Source: Lates calcarifer (taxonomy: Eukaryota; Chordata; Actinopteri; Centropomidae). Taken from it: DNA of 64,000 nucleotides. Shown piece by piece: positions 56,346 to 64,000 of the stretch. The notes under the pieces were generated by a model that saw only the letters and a program-made list of their open reading frames with translations, made no database searches and was not told the origin of the DNA. The DNA lies in contig NC_066851.1 in NCBI RefSeq assembly GCF_001640805.2, positions 5,816,196 through 5,880,195 of the forward strand, written 5' to 3'. The translations under genes were made by a program, and so were the position numbers. Numbering within the stretch: position 1 is the first letter of the stretch; the number at the start of each line of letters is the position of its first letter.

Positions 56346-57285
56346 AAGGCTGCTAACAGACTATTAGCCCATTGGTATGAATTAAAATCATCAATCATGT
56401 ACACTTCCACAACTACAAATCAACTTGTGAACCCCCTCTAGACCAGGCAGAAATATAATCAAGCTAATCCCATACAATTTAGAAGTGGTCATCACCATCT
56501 CAAAAACTTCTCTAAAATGTACAGTGAGCCAATGTAGAGATGCTAAAATTGAGATTCTTCTGTTGGACCTCGGAAGTATAGTCTTCCTAGAAGAATTCTG
56601 AAGCAGGTGAAGTCTGGAGATGTTGCACTGACTAAAACAGGAATATAAATAATTCATGTAGGAAGCAGGACTGAACATTGAAATTATGACACCTACATTT
56701 CTTCAATGAAGCTTAATGTTTGGATATAGCAAGTGTGAAGAAATTACAATGGTACAATACAGTGTACTAATTATAGTACATACTGTGGAGTCTGAACCCA
56801 GTAGGTGGCCACAGGAGTGGGTGCCCACCACCATGCCCATGTATCATGACTTCTGGGTTTGGAACCAGTGTGATAAAGTGCTAAAAAGCACAAAGGCTAT
56901 TTTAATCTAATTACATGAATGAGGAAGAATGAAAGTGATGAATTTTGGTGTAGACATTATAGTGAAATGGCAAACATAGAGGGATGTAAAAGAAAAACAA
57001 AAAATTGAAGGTACAAGATGTAGCAAGTAAGCTCTGACTCCACAGTGGGTTTAAGGTTCACTAGAGAACCATTAGGCACCCCTAATATGATGGATGCACC
57101 TCTTTTTCGCTTGAAAAATACCGTAGACTGGACGAGAGTGGTGGTGTGTGGCATAGGCAGATTTTCCTGAACAGTTTTCTGGGTTAAAGTGTATATAAAC
57201 TGTGGTGAAACCTGCCTTGCTCAGCCTGAACGAGCTACTAAGGCAGAGCTGGCCTTGAGAGCAGCAGGTGGGGGTGGGATGGGTG
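56346..57285. other. Gene-free DNA
   Basis: A 95-codon minus-strand frame (56391-56678) has no recognised domain. No named repeat is seen. Confidence 0.4.
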
Positions 57286-57535
57286 GGGGTGGATGAGCCC
57301 GAGAAAAGAGAGGAGGTTTAAGAATTGGGAGAGACAGGGGTGACAGATGGAGGGAGGGACAGCAAGAGTGAAATTGGAAGAAACAGAGAGATTGAACTAT
57401 AGAGAGAGAGAGAGAGCCAGAGAGATGTAGCGAAGCAGAAGGATGTGTGATGGATGGAGAGATGACAGGTGTGATGAAAGAGAAGAGGGAACAAGGGATG
57501 AAGAGAGGCAGATGGATCATCATGACATTACACTG

Positions 57536-57569
<34 letters not shown>
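57286..57569. repeat. Purine-rich tract ending in a (TG)16 microsatellite
   Basis: GA/GGA-rich low-complexity sequence runs from about 57286 to 57537. An uninterrupted TG run of about 16 units follows at 57538-57569. The 100-codon minus-strand frame (57221-57523) is the complement of this tract. Confidence 0.85.
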
Positions 57570-57570
<1 letters not shown>

Positions 57571-58059
57571 TGTCTGCCTATCCACTTTTCCCTCATACTT
57601 TCCGGCTACATGTGCTTGGTGAGCTCTGATGATTGTACTATCAGAGCTTATTATGGAGTTCATGAATGTCACTGTTCACACAGGCCTGTATTAGCTTTTA
57701 ATGTCAGAGTTAAGCGATAAATGTTGGCTCACACACAAACATAAACTCAAATGCAAATATATATGCACACACACCTCATGTCATGAAAGTATGAGAAAAA
57801 CTCCTGTGTTGCCTTTTCTCTTTTCCTCTCCTCCTTCTCCCGTAATTTGTTTGCTCCATTTCTGTTCATCTAACCAAATGCAAACTATAATGAGTACGTG
57901 GCAGTTTGAAAAATGGACAACATACTGGAGTGCCTCATCAAAGGTATTAATGAGCACATTACAACCACAACACAATACTAACAGTTAAATAAAAATAAGT
58001 CTATGAGGCTGTACTCAGGCAGAGTGGTGCTTTGAGCTATCGCCATGCAAAAATTTTCA
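57570..58059. other. Gene-free DNA
   Basis: Nothing recognisable. Confidence 0.4.
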
Positions 58060-58540
58060 CAACTTCAATGCTAACATGCTGATGTTCAGCAGGTATAATG
58101 TTTACCATATTTACTGTATGTTAGAAAGCTAACAAGTATAGTGGAGGCTGATTGGAATGTAATTAGTTTTGTGTCTGGTTATAAACTAAAGTACTGGATA
58201 AATTAAAAATGTAAGATCTGATAATGGTGCTAGATAAAAAGGTAAGAGATCACCAAAGTGATTACAGTTCATTCTGTGGTGGACATGAATATCTTTAAAT
58301 TTAAGAGCATTCCATCCAAGAGTTGTCGGGATATTTCACTTAAAATTACACATCTCAACCTCAGAGTAGCGCTAGAGGAAAGGTCAGTGGCTCACCAGAA
58401 TCGGTATGATAAATCCTCTGGGAACCATGAATAGTTGTACAAAATTCATTGGTAATCCATACTGTATTTGTTGAGATATTTTGGTCTGGACTAAACTGGA
58501 CCAAGCAACCAACAATACAATGCCTAGAGCTTTGGCGCCA
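58060..58540 (+). repeat. Dispersed repeat ('catggcaat' family), copy 3
   Basis: It starts 'caatgctaacatgctgatgttcagcaggtataatg', passes 'ggaggctgattggaatgtaattagttttg' and two 'gatcaccaaagtgatt...attctgtggt'-type internal repeats. It reaches 'gttgagatattttggtctggactaaactgg' and 'atgcctagagc'. It is the most complete copy in the window besides the one at 30 kb. Confidence 0.7.
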
Positions 58541-58550
58541 GGGTAAGAAT

Positions 58551-58892
58551 TTAAAGGGAAATTCCACCTTGTTTAAATCATTGGACAGCTTCATGGGCAC
58601 TGTCAAAGGAAATGCAGCTGAAGCCAAGATATCTTGATTTTTAGTTCCTGGGATCCTACATTTCCTATAATGCAACCAAATGGCATCTGTCATGGAATCT
58701 CCTTTCCTGGTAAATGCACATTTTTTATAGTCAGATGCCCAAGCTTTATAAAAGAATCTGTAAAATATCCAAGCCCAAACTGAAACATTTCTCAGACTTT
58801 GCAAAGACCCACATAAGACACTAACACGGTTTTCACAAACTGAGTGGGTGATTCGATCTTCATGTGTAAAAATCTGTGGTATGTCCCTTTAA
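58551..58892. mobile_element. MITE with TTAA at both ends, 342 bp
   Basis: The left end is TTAA followed by AGGGAAATTCCAC; the right end is GTGGTATGTCCCT followed by TTAA. The reverse complement of the right end, AGGGACATACCAC, agrees with the left at 11 of 13 positions. A TTAA at each end is the target duplication expected of piggyBac-type transposition, although the termini are not classical CCC(T/A) ends. There is no transposase inside. The element lies directly after the dispersed repeat copy at 58060. The 147-codon minus-strand frame 58361-58804 runs across both and is not a gene. Confidence 0.7.
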
Positions 58893-59544
58893 GTAAAATA
58901 TTTAGAGATTTTACATAATGCTGATGTAGACAAATTTGTACATTGTGTTTTTATTACTGATTCATCTACACAGTGATAGCCTAGAGATGGCTTGTTTGAG
59001 CTGACAGAAAATGTAGGTGCAACACTGTTTCTACCAGGCAGCCCTCAGTTAATAAGATGATAAAACTGCCTCGGTTTTATAATGTCAAATTTAAATGACT
59101 TTAGATAATAGGAGATTCACTTTTTGCAATAAAACAGCAATTAAGTAATTTTCTGTTAATGAATGTGCTCTTTAGGGTGCTGCAACAATTAAGGCTAAGA
59201 AAACATGTTGGAGCGAGAGCAGCAGCATGAATATCAGGATGTGGATAAATGCTGAGGCAATTGAGTGATAAAGTATTTATTTGTACCAGGGAGGAGCAGC
59301 ATGAATGACAGTATAACATGAATGAGCATGTTGGCCAAGTTAGGCCGTGGCAGCAGATCCCCTTGAGGGTATTGAATTAAGCAATGGTCCATTTTTATTG
59401 CTTGAGTTCAACTCTAAATATTTAAGAGGAAGAATGTATGTAGTCTTTGCTTCAAAGAACGATGCTACTACCCTGTCTGTTAATTGTTTTCCGAATAGTT
59501 CCAAACCATTACATATGCATAAGTTTGAAAGACAGCTCATACTT
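58893..59544. other. Gene-free DNA
   Basis: No feature is recognised. The frame 59347-59739 begins here at a GTG and enters the LINE remnant; its first 60 residues match nothing I know. Confidence 0.4.
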
Positions 59545-60360
59545 AAATGTACTCCCCTGGTGTTCCTCTGGGCTCAGACAAAGCCTCCCTTGCTTTTACT
59601 CCTTGACCCCAACATCCTCAAACTTTGTTTTATCCATGGCAGTGGACACCCAACTTTGCTTTTTGCTCCTGTATCACTTTACTTTCCACACGCATACATT
59701 CAGCTGGATGGTTGCCCACCACCTCTAACTCAACCTTGAGAAAAGTGAGATCTTCCCTGACAAATGTTGTCCTCTGCAAGACCTCTCTATCAGGTCTGAC
59801 AGCACCATAGGGACACCTGCCCAGACTAGCAAGGATCTCAGTTGTGATTCTAGGCAGCCAATTGCCATGCAATGCTTGCATCGCAGCCTCAGCCTTCCTC
59901 TTGCCAGAGCCCCATCCCAGTCTGCCTATATCCTGTTTCAAATAAACCATATCCTCCCTGCCTAGTCTAATGAGTTGCTCCGTTCAGAGCTGATATCTTG
60001 TGCTGCAGTTTTAAAGGGGCTGTATTCTCCAGTGTCACCTGTACTCCTCCTTTACCTCCTGGAGGCAGCTCACATCAAATTCACAAACCTTGGTTCTGCT
60101 GTACAAGTTGCTAAGTGAGGTGCATCCCTGTACACCTCCAAGACATGTGCTTAGCTCTTCCCTCCCAGCAGCCACCAGGCCATAACTCTACTCTCAGCTC
60201 GACTCCTCACACTCCAGGCACCTCGGTGGTGAAATGACATTCCCACCTTGCACAGGACTCAACTGCCCATGTGAAAAACTCATTTCTGCGGGAACACTTC
60301 ATATCCCCCTGAGCTACTGTGCAGGTCTCTTGACCCTGATCATCCTCCTGGGGAAAAAGA
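59545..60360 (+). pseudogene. L2-like LINE reverse transcriptase remnant
   Basis: In order across shifting frames the plus strand shows a GVP-type block near 59549 (PGVPLGS), then MAVDTQLCFLLLY near 59638. The latter stands where active copies have the catalytic YADDTQLY motif, so the active site is mutated. WMVAHHLELNLEKSEIF follows, then CCPLQDLSIRSDSTIGTPAQ, a match to the block after the catalytic motif in fish L2 elements. Further on come weaker matches to the thumb and C-terminal regions, such as LYKLLSEVHPCTPP and a THLFREHF-like end near 60275-60300. The 5' half of ORF2, including the endonuclease, is missing. Several frameshifts and stops make it inactive. Confidence 0.75.
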
Positions 60361-61029
60361 ACCTTTTCCACCTGGTACATTTTTTTGTTTCTATCTAAAA
60401 AGTGTTTATTGTGAAGGGGCTGCTGTTACATGACAATCTTCCTTTCCATCATGGAGCTCCACCAGAGATTTCAGCAGGAGAGACACAATAAATCCTTGTC
60501 AGTAGCATTGTTTTCAAATGTACAGTAATGTGCACTGGAATCTAGTTTGTATTCACAAGCTCATTAACGGTGCTGATTTAACTTCTCCATATAGTATATC
60601 TGCTATGAGGACTTCTGGAGTGCTGTCAGTAAGCAGTAAGGCCCGGCTAGTTATTAGTAGTCAGATAACCCCTCTAAATTGTGGGCTGGCTGCTTGTTAG
60701 AGCAATATCTGTTTCTTCAAATGCTACTTGTCACATGTAGGACTAATGGATGTGGTGCTGTTTGTATGTAATGTAAATGGTAATGTAACTAATTACATCT
60801 GGTGATGAGTAATTTGTAAAGTAATATGAAGAAACAAATCTAATACATATGGGCATAAAGTGGTATTAATACATGTTTTTTGGCAACTCTAGGGCAGGGA
60901 AACAACCTGTAAAAATATGACATATTATTACTATGTGAACTTAAATCAAACCTGTTACCAAACAATAATAACACATTCAGTAGACACAAATAAACCATAG
61001 TATTCATTTGGAATCATGCTTCTTTTCCC
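60361..61029. other. Gene-free DNA
   Basis: Nothing recognisable. A weak LINE tail could extend a little beyond 60360. Confidence 0.4.
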
Positions 61030-61249
61030 CAGGTCTTTTCCACTCTTCTTTTAGCTCTGGCTTGGTCTTCAATATCTATCCATCCACAAGAGGGCCATCA
61101 ATAAATTTGTTGTTGTGCTTAGTCATGGATTTTTCTTTTTCAAATATAGAAACAATTTGATATTGAAAATTATAGCTCAATATAGCTAAATATCAGTAGG
61201 AATAAATAAGAAGATGTGTTTTTGTGATTTGGGTGAACTGACCCTTTAA
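61030..61249. mobile_element. MITE, one terminus clear
   Basis: The right end 'gatttgggtgaactgaccctttaa' is, in reverse complement, TTAAAGGGTCAGTTCACCC, a familiar percomorph MITE terminus. Adjacent 'aagatgtgtttttgtgatt' fits the same family. The left terminus was not found, so the start coordinate is approximate. Confidence 0.5.
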
Positions 61250-61299
61250 ATATATATAAAGAAAGGAGTTTATTCTACAGTTACATTACTCTGAGCTGC

Positions 61300-61860
61300 G
61301 CCAGATGAGAGAGAGACAGAAATGCAATAGACAGATAGTAGGTAGGTCGGTAGATAGATGGATGAAAATCAACCAAATGTGAAGAAAGAGCAACAATGTT
61401 GGTAGTGAAAGAGAAATAAGGGATGAAGGAATGACACAGCGAGAATGGAGAGATGAAGATGGTAGGGAGAGAGAATAAGAGAGAGATGAGGGTGTTCTGG
61501 CTCGTGAAGTGGAGCAATGATGAAAGAGAGTGAGACAAATTGGCAGAGAGAGCGAGAGGAGAAGAGAAAGGGGTTCCATGTTCGGCAAATAGGGGGCAGT
61601 ATCACTCTGCAGCAGGTTTACAAAGAGAAAGGGGTGGGGGGGCAGAGAGAGAAAGACGAGGTGAGAATAGCAAAGACAGTGAGAGAGAGAGGGAGGGACG
61701 AGTGGAAGGTAGACAGAGGGATAGATGGTGGTAAAGAGGGAGGGAGGGTGGGAGACAGAAAGGGTGGGGTAGATAGCGGTAGGATAGTTGAGCACAGGAT
61801 GGAAGAGACAGAGGAAGGAGGGGAGGGGGCAGAGACAGAGGAGAGAAACAGGAGGAGAGG
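61300..61860. repeat. Long purine-rich tract
   Basis: Over about 560 bases the plus strand is dominated by G and A in GAGA, GGGA and AGAGAGAG motifs, with a few pyrimidine interruptions. This strand asymmetry removes stop codons on the minus strand and creates a spurious 201-codon Ser/Leu/Pro-rich frame (61286-61891), the longest open frame in the window. Confidence 0.85.
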
Positions 61861-63435
61861 AGTACATTACAGTACCAGCATGGGAACACAAACCACTGCT
61901 TATCTATTACCATTTCAATACAAACTACTGCTGCTCAGATGAGTGTTTGCATATGTGTGTTATCATCGATTTTTATGTGTGTGATCTCACTTTGTATAAT
62001 CTGATGTTTCTGTGTGTGTTGTGTGTCTATGTGCCCTGTTTTATGCCTTTGTACATTTGTATCTGTGCATCTGCATGTATTTGTGTGAATCTGTGTGTGT
62101 ACAGGGCATGCACATACTGGCAGGGGTTTATGGAAACATTTTTACTGCGTCTGTCCTTGATATGCCAGGCTGAATACAGAGAGCTTTTAAAAGGGTATTA
62201 CACCACAGAACCAAAGGCCTCTTGGAGGCTTTCACAGCATTTAAAGTCTCCCTGGGCAATGACCGCACTAACAATTGGTGGTTTTTTTAGACACACATGC
62301 AAGAAAATCATTGGTTTACAAGTGGAAATAGGTCTAAAACCTGGTTACCGTCAATGCAAATAGAGCCTGCTTTTATACAGCAGCCTTATTTTTATCTGTT
62401 CAGGAGCATCTGACAGCCTCTACTGAAATTTGCCATTTCACTTTCACTTATGTTGACTTTAACATATTTTTTTATTAATTTGAAAGGGCAATCCACCAAA
62501 TTAACAATTAATGAGTTTACCTGTCACAAGGGATGCTACTTAGCCCATGAAACCTGTGGTAAAATGTCTTCTGTGGCTCCAGCAGGAGCTTTCTTAAAAG
62601 AGTGCTGCACTAGTTTAGATAAGGAACTGGCTACAGAGGTGTGGTTAGTTTATTTCTTTCTAACTCTACATCCCCAGATGTTTTTTTTACTCTTCAAACT
62701 TATAGCCTTCAGCCCCAACTTTTTTCAGTTCTTCTTTGCATCGTCTTAAAGTAACCTCAACAATGTCATCAGGGTTACCTTTGCTTCAACTTGGTTACCT
62801 GTCTGGTACAGCCTTTTTGACTCTTACTAGGGAGTAAAAGTCAGGATATCCTAATCTCGAAATCTCTAGATAACATGCAGCATGCATTAACGACCAACAA
62901 ACTGTACTCTGCAGTACCGTATATACTTACTGGATATGTCAGTTAGGCTATATTAAGTTAATTACGTACACTTCATATCATGAGCCCTGGCATGCACATT
63001 ACTTAATTTGTGTTCATACCATTGCAGCAGTTGCATAGTGAAGGAATGCAACAGATGATCCTAGTTTTCAACTCTGTATTTAAGTCATTATAGAGATTGA
63101 TTCTGTTTATCTCTGTTGTGTTTGGGTCTAATGAGGAGTATTCAACCTGGAATGTGCTGTCGAAATGAATAGAGTTGATTGGCACTGTGCTGCATTATTT
63201 AAAATGTTGTACCAGTCTTTGGCTTGGAAAGCAAGTTCAATATTTTACATGTCCATGCATGAGCAACCATTACCCTGTTTCTTAATAATTATTAATTGAT
63301 AGTTAATGGGTCATTTGAGGCACTGTGAGAAAGGCAATATTTATGTGCTATGTCTTTGTAGTTAAATTTCAGAAATTAATATCACAAATAATTATGCAGT
63401 TTTAATACAAAATAGTCAGAAAGGAAGGACTAGCT
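61861..63435. other. Gene-free DNA
   Basis: A plus-strand frame of 191 codons (61788-62363) begins in the purine tract and passes through TG-rich sequence; I see no domain in it. A 99-codon frame (62450-62749) also lacks motifs. No named repeat. Confidence 0.4.
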
Positions 63436-63720
63436 ACTAATGTATGGGGATTACCAAAGTCATTAGGGTACATCATCTGAAAACAATGAATGTTTTCTTT
63501 GTATTTTGTGCCTTTCCATTAGATTCTGATATAATTCACAGTCAGTTAGCAAAAAATCTTATCAGCTGATAGCTCCAGAGGAGAAGTCAGGGGATCATCA
63601 AAGGTATTAGAGGTATTCAGGGGCCAGGGGCCATGAATATTAATTTGAAATGCCATGGTAATCTCTCCCATAGATGGTGATATATTTCAGTGTGAACCAA
63701 AGTGATGGACTGACTGGTTT
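63436..63720 (+). repeat. Dispersed repeat ('catggcaat' family), copy 4, partial
   Basis: Two diverged internal repeats are visible: 'ggattaccaaagtcattagggtacatc' from 63450, and 'ggggatcatcaaaggtattag...gaaatgccatggtaatctctccc' from 63592. The end is 'gatatatttcagtgtgaaccaaagtgatggactgactgg'. The left part of the repeat is missing or too diverged to see. Confidence 0.6.
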
Positions 63721-64000
63721 TGCAAAATTGTCCAATATCTGTATGATATCATTTCCATCCTCTTTGTGGATGTCTGCAGCAATCTTAGTCATGAATACCT
63801 GTTCTAAGAAGAATCCAATAAAGATGACTCATAAGAATGAATCCAAACTGAAAATTTCACAACCAGCACAGTATATATCAGGCCTACAATAAATCTATAA
63901 TCAAAAACATATGGATCAAAATCAGAGCACGACAGATACATGCACTTTTAAACAGCCAAATTAACAACAAATGGTACATTTGCTATAGAAAAATTAAAGT
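63721..64000. other. Gene-free end of window
   Basis: AT-rich, nothing recognisable. Confidence 0.4.

Noticed and set aside
58361..58804. 147-codon minus-strand open frame
   Set aside because: It runs across the junction of two noncoding repeats, a dispersed repeat and a MITE.
61286..61891. 201-codon minus-strand open frame, the longest in the window
   Set aside because: It is the complement of a purine-rich low-complexity tract. Its Ser/Leu/Pro-rich product and two other overlapping frames on the same strand are explained by base composition.
61788..62363. 191-codon plus-strand open frame
   Set aside because: It begins in the purine tract, then reads TG-rich DNA into a Cys/Val-rich stretch. 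There is no domain, no codon bias visible to me and no conserved motif.

Overview
This window looks like intergenic or long-intron DNA from a ray-finned fish, most likely a percomorph teleost. The evidence is an AT-rich, CpG-poor background, abundant (CA/TG)n microsatellites, and decayed copies of dispersed repeats that I recognise from fish genomes: hAT elements, L2-like LINE tails, a tRNA-derived SINE, a fold-back repeat carrying TTAGCTTAGCTTAGCAT, and a repeat with a 'caaatctcatggcaat' core. I found no host protein-coding exon, rRNA, tRNA gene, CRISPR array or bacterial-type operon. Open frames are short, mostly 60-100 codons, and the longest lie in low-complexity or repeat sequence.

Layout. 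1-8 kb: repeat-poor DNA with three microsatellite patches and one probable MITE fragment. 8.3-9.8 kb: the N-terminal part of a BED-finger hAT transposase, broken by two frameshifts and lacking its catalytic core, followed by a LINE-type 3' tail between two inverted copies of another dispersed repeat. 12.5-14.5 kb: a TATA-like box ahead of a 40-codon frame, then a 538-bp non-autonomous hAT copy with terminal inverted repeats and a near-matching 8-bp target duplication. 15-27 kb: mostly featureless, with one purine-rich tract containing a 37-nt T run and a 14-bp hairpin. 27-34 kb: a reverse-strand LINE C-terminus, a degenerate minisatellite, dispersed-repeat copies and a second type of hAT MITE. 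38-40 kb: another TATA-like box plus short ORF, and an LTR-like repeat. 41-57 kb: four copies of the fold-back repeat, a SINE, hairpins and palindromes, and an L2-like LINE fragment inserted in another repeat. 58-64 kb: a MITE with TTAA at both ends nested at the edge of an older repeat, an L2-like reverse transcriptase remnant, a second MITE end, a 560-bp purine-rich tract and a last repeat copy.

Nothing here forms a pathway. The biology is a record of transposon insertion, nesting and decay. The cleanest structures are the 538-bp hAT copy, the nested TTAA MITE, the perfect 17-bp hairpin at 46566-46604, and two similar promoter-plus-short-ORF arrangements at 12.5 and 38.1 kb. Family names for repeats come from remembered consensus sequences and from motifs visible here, not from a database search.
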